DNA of 64,000 nt from Leptospira wolbachii serovar Codice str. CDC (GCF_000332515.2 NZ_AOGZ02000001.1:126501-190500), one strand, 5' to 3'; numbered from the stretch's first letter, positions 17,958 through 26,954 are shown. Translations and numbers: made by a program. Notes: generated by a model from the sequence alone, not told the origin.

Positions 17958-19199
17958 ATGTTCGAAGAAGAACCCTCTACCCTCAAAGAAAAAATCTATC
18001 GTACGATTATTGCCCTCTTTTTATTCATTTTGGTCGGAACCCTTATCATAACCTTTTTACCTGGTGATGCGGAACAAAGCTTTATGGGTGCCATTACAGG
18101 CCAAAATTCGACCAAAGCGGGAACCATTGCGGGCCGAAGCATTCCCGTGGATTATTTCAACGCAGCCAAACGCGATTGTTACTACCGCTACCAACAATAC
18201 GGACGAGAAACAGCTCAAAATCCGGAACTTCTCAATTCTTGTGCTTATTCTACTGTTCGGGAAATTTTCATTGCCAACGATATTGCAACCTCTGTCGGCT
18301 TCCAAGTTTCCGAAATTAGCATCAAACGTGAGATGTCTAGACAAGCAAGAGAAGTTCATAAAGAATCCGTTTCCCAAGCAGGATATGGAGAAGAAGACTC
18401 TCGTTCCCTAACAGAAATTTACCAACAAATCTATCGTTCGGCTCCGATGAACTACCGAATCGAAACTGCGACCGGGTATGCTCTTTTTCCCAACTTTTTG
18501 GAACAACCACTTTTACCTACAGAAAACGAAGTCGAATTAGAAGATGAAGCCAAACGAGCCAAAATTTCTTTTCGTATCGTAGCCATTTCTGAGGTCAATC
18601 TTCTAAACGCCGTCGAAGCCAAAATCAATATTTCTGATGCAGAACTTACAAAAGAGTATGAGAAAGAAAAGAAAGACGGATCACTTTCGAAAGATGCTTC
18701 TGGAAATTTTGTTAGTTTTGAGACAAGAAAACCACTCCTACTTTCTAAGATGAAATTTGATCGCAAGAGAAAGGAAGTGGAAGTTTGGAAAGGCCGTATC
18801 GCTTCCAAAATTTCAGAACCAAATGCTCTCGAAGCCATTGCCGAGGAAACATTACAACCCATTGAATCAGTATCCAATGTTTCTTTGTCTGACTTAAAAC
18901 TTGTAACCTCTAACCGTGGCAATAGCTACCGTTTGGCAAACTCTGCCAAATTTTGGGAAACCCTAGCAAACGATCCTTTCAGTAAAAAAACGGTCGTGGG
19001 CCCTTTCTCCGACAACGACAAACAGGTTTATGTGGAATTTGGTGCTCTTACCTACGGACAAACCACAGCCAAAAAACCGGCGGATCAGGCTGCAGATTTT
19101 CTGAAACAAAGGCAACTTCTTAGCTTTTTTCTTGAAATAAACCAGTCCATCGCAGCAGAATACAACGTAGAGAAAAAAGGCCTTCTCTCTTTAGAATAA
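17958..19199 (+). CDS. Membrane-anchored SurA/PpiD-like chaperone protein
   Basis: About 413 residues from the ATG at 17958. The frame is open further upstream, but that part would overlap the divergent gene. A short cytoplasmic start is followed by a membrane helix (IIALFLFILVGTLIITFLP) and a large soluble region. The arrangement recalls PpiD and the SurA N-terminal domain: one N-terminal anchor, a helical segment (NDIATSVGFQVSEISIKREM) and a helical C-terminus. I cannot find a clear parvulin catalytic core, so it may be a chaperone without isomerase activity. The stop codon abuts the ATG of the CheX-like gene (TAAATG), so the two are translated together. Confidence 0.72.
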   Translation: MFEEEPSTLKEKIYRTIIALFLFILVGTLIITFLPGDAEQSFMGAITGQNSTKAGTIAGRSIPVDYFNAAKRDCYYRYQQYGRETAQNPELLNSCAYSTVREIFIANDIATSVGFQVSEISIKREMSRQAREVHKESVSQAGYGEEDSRSLTEIYQQIYRSAPMNYRIETATGYALFPNFLEQPLLPTENEVELEDEAKRAKISFRIVAISEVNLLNAVEAKINISDAELTKEYEKEKKDGSLSKDASGNFVSFETRKPLLLSKMKFDRKRKEVEVWKGRIASKISEPNALEAIAEETLQPIESVSNVSLSDLKLVTSNRGNSYRLANSAKFWETLANDPFSKKTVVGPFSDNDKQVYVEFGALTYGQTTAKKPADQAADFLKQRQLLSFFLEINQSIAAEYNVEKKGLLSLE

Positions 19200-19664
19200 A
19201 TGCAAATTAAAGCCGACTTCATAAACCCCTTCCTGGAAGCAGCCACCATCGTATTTCGCGATGTGTTACAACAGGATCTCATCCGAGGAAAAATCGGAAT
19301 CAAGGACTCCCCTACGCCGAGCCACGAAATTGCCATTATCATTGGTGTGGTGGGTTCCTTCAGTGGTGAAGTGGTTTATAGTATGAATTACGATGCAGCG
19401 TATAAGGTGTCTCGTAAGTTGGTGCCTGGTCTTTCCGACGAAGATGTAAAAAATGAGTACAAAGACATCCTCGGTGAGATTGCCAACATGACTACTGGTA
19501 ATGCGATGAATATTTTTACATCTGCAGGACAGTCTGTCGAGATCACTACACCAAACATCCAAGAAACGCAAAGCACTTCCGTTCGGTTTAACAAAAAACC
19601 AACCCTCTCCATCAACTTATATTCTAAGTTTGGAAGGATCGAAGTGAATGTCGCAATCGCTTAA
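19200..19664 (+). CDS. CheX/CheC-type phosphatase-like protein
   Basis: A 154-residue protein with the CheX fold pattern. IIIGVVGSFSGEVVYSM (beta-strand core) is followed by NEYKDILGEIANMTTGNAMN, which contains the catalytic E-x-x-N pair at Glu93/Asn96 and the conserved GNA. CheX removes phosphate from CheY-P; stand-alone relatives act on other response regulators. It is unusual that it follows an envelope chaperone gene with no spacing rather than lying among chemotaxis genes. An intrinsic terminator follows 27 bases after the stop, inside the convergent neighbour. Confidence 0.8.
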   Translation: MQIKADFINPFLEAATIVFRDVLQQDLIRGKIGIKDSPTPSHEIAIIIGVVGSFSGEVVYSMNYDAAYKVSRKLVPGLSDEDVKNEYKDILGEIANMTTGNAMNIFTSAGQSVEITTPNIQETQSTSVRFNKKPTLSINLYSKFGRIEVNVAIA

Positions 19665-19674
19665 ATTTTAATTC

Positions 19675-20661
19675 TTAAATCGAAGAACCTAAAACCCGCA
19701 GTCTCTCGCGGGTTTCTTTTTTAAAATCATAACCAGGTACGGAAGTTTTTCCCTCCATTCCATTCATATAGAGTTGGTAGTATTTTAGGGAACGTTCCAG
19801 ATCTCTCTCATCCCAACTACTTTCGTAAATTTTACCCAAATAATAATGGGCAGGAAGGAATTCAGCTGATTCTTTAAAATTCTTTAGGATACTCACCAGT
19901 TGGTGGGCCGCCGAACGAAATTCCTTTTTACGAATGAGAAGGATGGCAACCGCATAATGCGACCTAGGTGTGAGTTCCGGATGTTTTGGAAACTCAGTGA
20001 TAAGTTTCAGATATTCCTTATAGGCTTTCTCTTCTGAATCGGGATTCCCAATACGATCAAGGGATCTTGCTAGTTCAAACTGAGTTTTGATCTTGATATC
20101 TGGATCTTCTTGTTTTTCCACAAGTCCATTGGATTCTTTATCCTTTCCATCCAGACCAAAAAGATTTGTATTTTCCACTCGAGAAAACTTTGCAGCCTCT
20201 CCTTCTTTTCCATAAGAATCAGCAAACTCGGATTCGGCGGATTTTTTTTGGTCTCTAGTTAAATACGCTTTTCCTTTTTGAAAAGAAGCTTGTGAGGGAT
20301 CGATCACTTCCTTCTTTTTTTTCTTCTTCTCTACCGGTTTTGCTTTGGTTGTAAGAGAAGTTTGGTTGTTTAATGCAAGAGAAGATACAGGTGTTTCCGC
20401 ATTTGTTTCTGTAGAAGCAGAAGTCAGAGATTTGGAATCAGAACTGACACTGGAGTTGGAATTCGTGTTTGGATTGGAACTCGAATTTGTTGTATCTTTG
20501 TTCCACGTTTCTGGAAATGGCAAAAACAATTCAGTAGTTTGAGCCTGGAGTGAAAAGAATCGGCTAATACTCAAAAGATGAAATAAAACGATAACAAGGA
20601 AACCGGGCTTAGAAAACAAAACTAAAAACCTAGAAGTAAAAAACAAAGGGTTACCATTCAT
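19675..20661 (-). CDS. Exported TPR-like protein
   Basis: A 328-residue protein. It has a hydrophobic N-terminal export signal near residues 15-42, ending in SLQAQ. A long Ser/Thr/Asn-rich low-complexity linker (about 50-130, with a KKKKKK run) follows, then a C-terminal helical domain of tetratricopeptide type (IKTQFELARSLDRIG, SHYAVAILLI, PAHYYLGKIYESS). TPR domains hold protein complexes together. Its ATG overlaps the stop of the upstream gene by four bases, making it the third member of the OmpA-family operon. The last codons contain the terminator of the opposing gene. Confidence 0.78.
   Translation of the reverse strand: MNGNPLFFTSRFLVLFSKPGFLVIVLFHLLSISRFFSLQAQTTELFLPFPETWNKDTTNSSSNPNTNSNSSVSSDSKSLTSASTETNAETPVSSLALNNQTSLTTKAKPVEKKKKKKEVIDPSQASFQKGKAYLTRDQKKSAESEFADSYGKEGEAAKFSRVENTNLFGLDGKDKESNGLVEKQEDPDIKIKTQFELARSLDRIGNPDSEEKAYKEYLKLITEFPKHPELTPRSHYAVAILLIRKKEFRSAAHQLVSILKNFKESAEFLPAHYYLGKIYESSWDERDLERSLKYYQLYMNGMEGKTSVPGYDFKKETRERLRVLGSSI
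19692..19722 (+). terminator. Intrinsic terminator for the CheX-like transcript, inside the convergent gene
   Basis: AAACCCGC (19692-19699), an 8-base loop, GCGGGTTT (19708-19715), then CTTTTTT. This is a textbook terminator on the plus strand. It lies entirely within the last codons of the minus-strand TPR gene, which ends at 19675. Confidence 0.85.
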
Positions 20662-21392
20662 CGTAAATTCTTAGGAATTCGTTCCAAACTTCTCGGTTTC
20701 CCGAAACTCTCGCCTGATTCCGGAGGCTTAGGTAACTTCAAGGTTTCCAAATTCTTTTCTTCGTTTTTTGCCTTCACTTTTTTTTCTAAATCAGAAACTC
20801 GATCAAGCATCCTTTGCATCCGGAGGTCAGATTCAGAATCTGTCGATGGTGTAGATTTAGAATCCTCTTTAGGTGCCATAGGTGTGACATCGATGGGCGC
20901 AGGAATCAAACCATCACCTGACGGAGTGTATATGGGAGGTACAGTTGTATCTTCGGCTTTACGATTTCTAAAATCATATTCTTTGCCTAAAAATTCTTGT
21001 TCTTCTGGGATCGTATCGTGTGTATATCCGTTTGATTCCCGTTCGCTGATAAAATCAAATTGCATCTTACGATTCGATTCATATTTTAAATCTTCGGGAT
21101 CGGACATTCTTACATCTTTTCGTTTCCGATTGTAATCTCGTTCAATTTCTGTCAGAAACAAACTTCTAGTGTCCTGGGCCAGTTGCATCCCTTGAGGTTT
21201 TGCATTTTCCCAACCATTGGTCCAACCAACATAAATCGCCATAATGAGAAAAAATACAAAGAGTGCGATGGCAATTTTTTTAAGTAGGTCTTGGACTTGG
21301 GATGGGATTTTATCTACGAGGCCATCGACTGCACCCATCATCTTTTGGGTGTCTACATTGACTTTGGGTATATTTATATTTTTGATATCCAC
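20658..21392 (-). CDS. Single-pass membrane protein with C-terminal coiled coil
   Basis: 244 residues, function not recognised. One membrane helix lies near residues 40-58 (IAIALFVFFLIMAIYVGW). A charged, probably periplasmic region follows, then a Pro-rich patch and a heptad-like segment (MQRMLDRVSDLEKKVKAK) near 190-215. It starts 3 bases after the OmpA/PD40 gene and overlaps the TPR gene, so the three probably work together at the envelope. Confidence 0.75.
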   Translation of the reverse strand: MDIKNINIPKVNVDTQKMMGAVDGLVDKIPSQVQDLLKKIAIALFVFFLIMAIYVGWTNGWENAKPQGMQLAQDTRSLFLTEIERDYNRKRKDVRMSDPEDLKYESNRKMQFDFISERESNGYTHDTIPEEQEFLGKEYDFRNRKAEDTTVPPIYTPSGDGLIPAPIDVTPMAPKEDSKSTPSTDSESDLRMQRMLDRVSDLEKKVKAKNEEKNLETLKLPKPPESGESFGKPRSLERIPKNLR

Positions 21393-21395
21393 GTT

Positions 21396-23252
21396 TTACT
21401 CTTCCGAAATTTTAAAGACTACCCTTCGGTTCGTCCCACGACCTTCTTCGGTCTGGTTGTCCGCGATGGGTACTTGCGGGCCATGACCTATGATCGCAAT
21501 TCGTGATTCTTCTATTTTATGTTTAGACTTCAAATAATTAGCAACCGAATTTGCTCTTTCGAGAGATAACTTTTGATTAGCCGATTTTGTTCCTACGTTG
21601 TCCGTATGGCCTTCAATGAGAATCTTCAAATTGGCAGATTTTCGCAAAATTCCTGCCAATCTGTCTAATTCCGGCTCTGATTCTTTGGTGAGCTCCGAGG
21701 ATCGAAAGGCAAAGAACAAATTGTTCATCACAATTTGGTTTCCTTTCTTCAGCTTTGGCAGGACGAGAAGGACGGTTTTTTCTTTGTCTTCTTTTTCCTT
21801 TCCCACCAAATTGAGGTTTTGTGAGACTGGAAGGTATCCTTCCTTTTCTCCATAAAAACCATAATTCTCATCATAAGGCAAAATGATACTGAACTCACCA
21901 GTTACTGGATCACTTACGGTAGAACCAATGGATTTTTTTCTGTTTAAAGATTCATACTGAACAAAGGCGGAAAGTGGTTTTCCTTCTTCATCCACCACCT
22001 TTCCTTTAATCACAACCACCGGTTCTGGTTGGAAGTGGTGAGGGATGGCAGCCATATACAGTTCCCCTTCCCGAGACATATAAGCCCAATTCCCAACTGC
22101 AGGAATACTAAAAAAATTAACACCTCTTAGGTTAGAGGATAGTTCTTGCGGCTCTGACCAAGAAGTCCAAGAATCATTTAATCTCCGCGAGAGAAAAATG
22201 GAAATCCCTTCTTTTCTTCCGGATGAAGAGAAGTATAGTGTTTTGTCATCTGGACCAAGAAAAGGTGCCATCTCTTCTTCACCCGTATTCAAAGTATTTC
22301 CTAAATTGATACCTTCTTCAAATACTCCAGCATCATTTTGTAAACTTACATACAAATCTAACTTACCAAAATTTTTCTTTTGTTGGGCAGAATAAATCAA
22401 AGTCCGACCACTAGATGCCAATGCGGAACCACCAAACACTTGCTGGTTGGGATTGTCTGCCTTTCTGTACCAATTATAAAAACTAGGGAAATTGATGGGT
22501 GAAGGCAAAGACCAACCCGATTCGGTTTTATGTGTTTTGTATAAGGGAGCGCGATTTTGAATTTTTTCAGATCGTTCCTTATATTCTGTTTCTAACTTAG
22601 TTAGGACAAGATGAAACTCTTTCGGGTTCTGAGCTTCCCTGGAGGCAATTTGGGATTTGTATACCATTTCTTTTTTAAGATTATCCAACATCTCCTCTTC
22701 CCCAAAATTACCAAAAACGAATAGTTCGTTCCCACCAGGGAGAGCCGAAATCACTGCTGAAGGAAAACGGTTGTTCAGCGGTGTGGGAAGTTGTTCCCCT
22801 TGCATCCAAAATCCGTATTGGTCTCGTTTGGCGGCCCAAATCTTTTGGGTGGATCTTCCTCCTTCACGAATGAGGGCTGTCCAAAATAAAATTTTACCAT
22901 CAGGTGTACACTGTGGGTTAAAAGAAAATAGTCCTTGGGTTACATAACGGGGGATTTTTTTTAAAGTCCAATCTGGTGTTTTACCAGATTCGAAGGGTTC
23001 CATCTCATACCGAATCGGACTACAGGTCTCTGCTTGCACGTCGCATAACAACCGTATCTTTTTCCCTGCCAAATAAGCCAATTCTTCCTGTAAAACGCCA
23101 CCACTGATGCGGAAAACCTGTTTGTCTGTGCGGAGGAGATGGCCCGTATTCAGGAGGTCTCCCTCCAAAACCTGGATTCCATTTTTTACACTTTGCGAGC
23201 TTATTAGCCCGTTCCCAAAAAGGAGGAGAATGATGATGAGAATCCGTGCCAT
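21396..23252 (-). CDS. OmpA-family protein with PD40-type beta-propeller
   Basis: A 618-residue exported protein with a signal peptide at residues 1-19 (ILIIILLLFGNGLISSQ). The middle has PD40/WD40-like repeats (FNPQCTPDGKILFW, PFLGPDDKTLYFSSSGRKEG), followed by a carboxypeptidase-regulatory-like beta-sandwich (VVIKGKVVDEEGKPLSAFV). The C-terminus (about 505-615) is an OmpA domain that binds peptidoglycan, with ILIEGHTDNVG and NRRVVFKI. The combination is typical of outer-membrane-linked proteins in spirochetes and Bacteroidetes. It heads a three-gene operon and is divergent from the ABC-F gene across 50 bases. Confidence 0.85.
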   Translation of the reverse strand: MARILIIILLLFGNGLISSQSVKNGIQVLEGDLLNTGHLLRTDKQVFRISGGVLQEELAYLAGKKIRLLCDVQAETCSPIRYEMEPFESGKTPDWTLKKIPRYVTQGLFSFNPQCTPDGKILFWTALIREGGRSTQKIWAAKRDQYGFWMQGEQLPTPLNNRFPSAVISALPGGNELFVFGNFGEEEMLDNLKKEMVYKSQIASREAQNPKEFHLVLTKLETEYKERSEKIQNRAPLYKTHKTESGWSLPSPINFPSFYNWYRKADNPNQQVFGGSALASSGRTLIYSAQQKKNFGKLDLYVSLQNDAGVFEEGINLGNTLNTGEEEMAPFLGPDDKTLYFSSSGRKEGISIFLSRRLNDSWTSWSEPQELSSNLRGVNFFSIPAVGNWAYMSREGELYMAAIPHHFQPEPVVVIKGKVVDEEGKPLSAFVQYESLNRKKSIGSTVSDPVTGEFSIILPYDENYGFYGEKEGYLPVSQNLNLVGKEKEDKEKTVLLVLPKLKKGNQIVMNNLFFAFRSSELTKESEPELDRLAGILRKSANLKILIEGHTDNVGTKSANQKLSLERANSVANYLKSKHKIEESRIAIIGHGPQVPIADNQTEEGRGTNRRVVFKISEE

Positions 23253-23302
23253 ACCATACGAAATGTCGGTTGAAACCTCCGATTCCCTTAGAAAATTGAC
23301 TT

Positions 23303-24943
23303 ATGATCCAAGCTAGCGGCATTACAGTCTCCTTCGGGAAAAAACCTCTTTTCGAAAACGTCTCCATTAAATTCAAACCGGAATGCCGTTACGGTCTGAT
23401 CGGAGCCAACGGTTCCGGAAAATCGACCTTTATGAAGGTTCTAGCCGGTATTTTGCAGCCTTCGGCCGGTTCTGTCGCTCTTGACAAAGACGTTAAGGTC
23501 GGATATTTGAAACAGGACCATTACGAATACGAAAATGAGACGGTTCTTGGCACAGTCCTACGGGGAAACCCTGAACTTTGGAATGTCATGTCGGAACGAG
23601 ATGCTATCTACGCCAAAGAAGACATGACTGACGAAGACGGAATGCGAATCTCCGAGATCGAAGAAATTTTTGCTGATATGGGTGGGTACGAAGCCGAATC
23701 CGTGGCAGGCGAGCTTCTAGAAGGTTTGGGGATCCCTACAACAGCCCATAACCGCCCTTTAAATTTTCTAACCGGTGGATTCAAACTCCGAGTACTTCTC
23801 GCCCAAGTTCTATTTTTAAAACCCGATGTACTACTTTTGGATGAACCAACAAACCACTTGGATATCAAAACCATCCACTGGTTAGAAGAACTCCTTATTA
23901 ATTATGAAGGTGTGGTCATCGTGATTTCCCACGACCGTCACTTCATCAACTCTGTTGCCACTCATATCGCCGATTTGGATTACAATACCATTCGAGTGTT
24001 CCCTGGAAATTATGACGACTTTATGATTGCCGCAGAACAATCCCGCGAACAGTTAATGAGCGATAGTAAACGAGCAAAAGAAAAAATTGCCGACTTACAA
24101 GAGTTTGTTTCTAGATTCTCTGCGAACGCCAGTAAATCCAAACAAGCCACTTCTCGTCAAAAGATGATCGAAAAAATCAAAGGAGAAATGGTGGATGTAA
24201 AACCATCTTCTCGCGTGGCACCTTACATTCGTTTCAAAGCAAAACGAACTCTGGGTAAAGATGTGTTTGAAGCTATTAACATTTCTAAGTCTTATGACGG
24301 AAAACCAGTCATCAAAGAATTTAGTACATCCATTACCAAAGGGGAAAAGGTCGGAATTGTGGGAACCAACGGCGTTGGTAAAACCACCCTACTCAAAATG
24401 TTACTAAAAAAAATAGAACCCGATTCTGGTCAGGTAAAATGGGGAGATTCAGTAGAAACTTCCTTCTTTCCACAAGACCACCGTGAGGCGATGGAACCAG
24501 ATGCTGACACTCTCGTAGAATGGTTGTTACGTAACTCTCCGCAAGGAACAGAAGTTCAAGAAATTCGTGCCATCCTCGGTCGAATGCTTTTTTCTGGAGA
24601 CATGGCGAACAAATCCACAACAGTTCTTTCTGGTGGGGAAAAATCACGAATGATCATTGGAAAGATGATCCTTGCTTGTGACAATGTCATTGCACTGGAT
24701 GAACCAACTAACCACTTGGATTTAGAAACCATTGAAGCCCTAAACTACGCATTATCTTTGTTTGATGGAACGGTCATTCTTGTCTCCCACGATAGAGAGT
24801 TTATCTCTTCACTTTGTACACGAATCATCGAAGTGACTCCAGAAGGAATCAAAGACTTCAAAGGAAACTACGAAGAATTTTTGGATCGGGAAGGAAACGA
24901 TTTTTACAAACGCCTAACTGGTGGTGCGATCCTCACTACTTAA
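23303..24943 (+). CDS. ABC-F family ATPase (YbiT-like)
   Basis: A 546-residue soluble protein with two ABC cassettes and no membrane segments. Walker A sequences are GANGSGKST (~34-42) and GTNGVGKTT (~354-362). Both Walker B motifs run into DEPTNHLD, the ABC-F hallmark. The second signature is a standard LSGGEKSR, whereas the first is the altered LTGGFKLR. A charged linker of about 80 residues lies between the cassettes. ABC-F proteins bind the ribosomal E site and modulate translation, and some protect against antibiotics. The length and linker suit the YbiT subgroup. The stop overlaps the end of the convergent outer-membrane gene by four bases. Confidence 0.9.
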   Translation: MIQASGITVSFGKKPLFENVSIKFKPECRYGLIGANGSGKSTFMKVLAGILQPSAGSVALDKDVKVGYLKQDHYEYENETVLGTVLRGNPELWNVMSERDAIYAKEDMTDEDGMRISEIEEIFADMGGYEAESVAGELLEGLGIPTTAHNRPLNFLTGGFKLRVLLAQVLFLKPDVLLLDEPTNHLDIKTIHWLEELLINYEGVVIVISHDRHFINSVATHIADLDYNTIRVFPGNYDDFMIAAEQSREQLMSDSKRAKEKIADLQEFVSRFSANASKSKQATSRQKMIEKIKGEMVDVKPSSRVAPYIRFKAKRTLGKDVFEAINISKSYDGKPVIKEFSTSITKGEKVGIVGTNGVGKTTLLKMLLKKIEPDSGQVKWGDSVETSFFPQDHREAMEPDADTLVEWLLRNSPQGTEVQEIRAILGRMLFSGDMANKSTTVLSGGEKSRMIIGKMILACDNVIALDEPTNHLDLETIEALNYALSLFDGTVILVSHDREFISSLCTRIIEVTPEGIKDFKGNYEEFLDREGNDFYKRLTGGAILTT

Positions 24944-25965
24944 AATTGTTTATGCAGGGAAAGGTTAATCGATTGGATGTCCTTCCCTGCCATTAACTCT
25001 GTTGTCAGACTAAAGTCTCCCATACCCAATTGAAATCCTAGACTCCCATATCCCAAACCTGATCTATGTCTGTGCCTCGTGGAGAGACGGATCCCAATAG
25101 CACTAGGTACAGAACCGAAATCATCTGGATTTTCCATTCTAGAGATCGCGGCAAATCGGCTCACTTGCACTGCCGTATAACCATGATTATACACAAATCC
25201 TATACCGGGTATAATGGATAAAAAACCAATGGTAAAATTGTATTTCACATCAAAGGAACCCGAGGTAATTCTCGATTGGTAAAACAAATCATTCTGACCG
25301 ATCCAACGACGTTTATCTCCATCAATTCTAAATTGAGTAGGCCTTCTGTCATAAGAACTTAAATAGATATCTTGGTTGGTTTGGAAAATTCCCACTCCAA
25401 AAGAAAATCCAGAATCAATAGGAAAGTAACGAAGGACAGCACCAAAATTATTGACACGGCCGTTCACTTCTGTATTTCGAATCTTTACAAAAGGAATATT
25501 GGCTTCCCCAAACTCATAGGGGAAAAAATGAGTCGTAAGATTCCATTGTCTGGCATAAGGACTACTGATCCATTCTCCCAAATTGGCCGTAAAACTGAAT
25601 GAAGGTGATGCCGCAACCCCGCGTTTTGGTAAAGTCCTTAGTTCAGAATTTTCATAATAAAAGTCCCGTGCCTTGGCTTGGCCTTGGGAAATCGTATAAC
25701 CAAGTCCTAAGCGATACCGATCCACCTTAGTTCCGCCCGATTGGTTGGAATTCAAATTTTGTAAAACTGCATTCTCCCCCATGGAACGAAGGAAACCGTT
25801 TGTATAAATTTTATCAAAAACAGGTTCTGCAAAATTTCCCAAAACTTGATAATCTAAAGGAATATTGGAACACTCACCACCCAAACATAAAACTTGCGCC
25901 TGCAATTTTGATCCAACTGCTGGTATCAAAATCACCAGGAATAAAAAGCAAAAAAAGAATCTCAT
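24940..25965 (-). CDS. Probable outer-membrane beta-barrel protein
   Basis: 341 residues with a clear signal peptide (FFFCFLFLVILIPAVGSKLQAQ). The rest alternates polar and hydrophobic residues like an outer-membrane barrel: YRLGLGYTIS, PSFSFTANLGEW, FSFGVGIFQTN, SFDVKYNFTIGF, GSLGFQLGMGDFSLTTEL. It ends in Phe, the usual C-terminal signal for barrel insertion. A CLGGEC cysteine pair lies just after the signal. I cannot assign a named family. An imperfect inverted repeat (24954-24990) lies in its final codons and could end the convergent ABC-F transcript, although it lacks a T-tract. Confidence 0.72.
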   Translation of the reverse strand: MRFFFCFLFLVILIPAVGSKLQAQVLCLGGECSNIPLDYQVLGNFAEPVFDKIYTNGFLRSMGENAVLQNLNSNQSGGTKVDRYRLGLGYTISQGQAKARDFYYENSELRTLPKRGVAASPSFSFTANLGEWISSPYARQWNLTTHFFPYEFGEANIPFVKIRNTEVNGRVNNFGAVLRYFPIDSGFSFGVGIFQTNQDIYLSSYDRRPTQFRIDGDKRRWIGQNDLFYQSRITSGSFDVKYNFTIGFLSIIPGIGFVYNHGYTAVQVSRFAAISRMENPDDFGSVPSAIGIRLSTRHRHRSGLGYGSLGFQLGMGDFSLTTELMAGKDIQSINLSLHKQF

Positions 25966-26005
25966 AACAGTGGCGGAATTTGTTAGACACGAAACCTAAC
26001 TTTTG

Positions 26006-26602
26006 TTATTTTTTATTTTGTAACCAATTCAAAAAAAGTTCCATTGCTTTTTTACGATGGGAGACTTTATTCTTTTCAGATTCCGGTATTTGAGAGAATC
26101 GTTTTCCCAAAGGTGGGTATATAAAAATGGGATCATACCCAAATCCGAATTTACCTTCTTCATCATAGTCTTCGGCAATTGACCCGTCGACCCTTCCTTC
26201 AAAAGAAACGGCATCTTTCGCATCCACAAAACTGACCACACAACTATAGTAGGCATTGCGGTCGACACTCGCACCTAGTTTTTGCAAGAGGAAAAGAGCA
26301 CGTTCCTTATCGGTAAGTCCCGGACCTCCGTAGCGAGCTGAATACACTCCAGGTTCTCCACCGAGTGCTGGAACGGAAATTCCAGAATCGTCAGCAAAAG
26401 ACGGAAGTCCTGTCAGACGATAGAGTTCTTTTGATTTGATAAAGGAGTTTCCAGTAAATGAGACTTCTGTTTCTTCCGGTGAGAAAGAAATTCCTAAATC
26501 TTTAGGAAGGACGACGTCATAACCGTAAGGGGAAAGCAACATTTGCATTTCCTTCCATTTGTGTGAACTTCCGGAAGCAAATGCTAAAGTTTTCTTTGTC
26601 AG
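26006..26602 (-). CDS. rdgB: XTP/dITP diphosphatase RdgB (HAM1 family), apparent CTG start
   Basis: RdgB cleaves ITP, dITP and XTP to monophosphates, keeping damaged purines out of DNA. Family motifs are FADDSGISVPALGG, YSARYGG, GFGYDPIF and VSHRKKA. The first ATG in frame (26548) would remove the conserved N-terminal nucleotide-binding block (TLAFASGSSHKWKEM). That block is encoded upstream, where no ATG, GTG or TTG occurs before the preceding stop. A CTG at 26602-26600 overlaps the TGA of the STAS gene and has GAGGAAGA six bases upstream. Starting there gives 198 residues, the normal family length. Confidence 0.88.
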   Translation of the reverse strand: MTKKTLAFASGSSHKWKEMQMLLSPYGYDVVLPKDLGISFSPEETEVSFTGNSFIKSKELYRLTGLPSFADDSGISVPALGGEPGVYSARYGGPGLTDKERALFLLQKLGASVDRNAYYSCVVSFVDAKDAVSFEGRVDGSIAEDYDEEGKFGFGYDPIFIYPPLGKRFSQIPESEKNKVSHRKKAMELFLNWLQNKK

Positions 26603-26949
26603 TTGGAATCTTCCTCGTCGAGTTGGAATCCTTCCATTGCCGCTGACAAATCAGGGAAAATTTCAAATACTTTATCGAGCATTGTAATTTCAAACAATTG
26701 AATCAAATCTTCATCTACCACAATCACTTTGATATCGCCATTCATAGGCTTTAACTTACGTTTGGTGGCTACAAAAATCCCAAGTGCGGTTGAACAAATA
26801 TTATGAACTTTTGTTAAATCCAGAATAATTTTTTTAACAGAACTTTGTGTGAGTTTTGAAAGTTCTTTTTCAATCTCATCGGAATCAACCTTGAGGATGG
26901 CCCCAGAAAATTTAATAATCCTTATGTCATCCTTGACTTGAACATCCAT
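26599..26949 (-). CDS. STAS-domain protein, anti-sigma-factor-antagonist-like
   Basis: 116 residues from the ATG at 26949. A TTG three codons earlier is possible, but the GGGGGTGA ribosome-binding site is placed for the ATG. The single STAS domain shows ILDLTKVHNICSTALG, with Ser53 at the site phosphorylated in SpoIIAA/RsbV-type antagonists. Such proteins are phosphorylated by GHKL kinases and dephosphorylated by SpoIIE-type phosphatases. Several of these are encoded elsewhere in the window, but none is adjacent. It is packed between comF and rdgB. Confidence 0.85.
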   Translation of the reverse strand: MDVQVKDDIRIIKFSGAILKVDSDEIEKELSKLTQSSVKKIILDLTKVHNICSTALGIFVATKRKLKPMNGDIKVIVVDEDLIQLFEITMLDKVFEIFPDLSAAMEGFQLDEEDSN

Positions 26950-26954
26950 TCGAT

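Noticed and set aside
24954..24990. Imperfect inverted repeat as terminator of the ABC-F gene
   Set aside because: The stem has a bulge and a long loop, and no T-tract follows, so it is not listed as a terminator.
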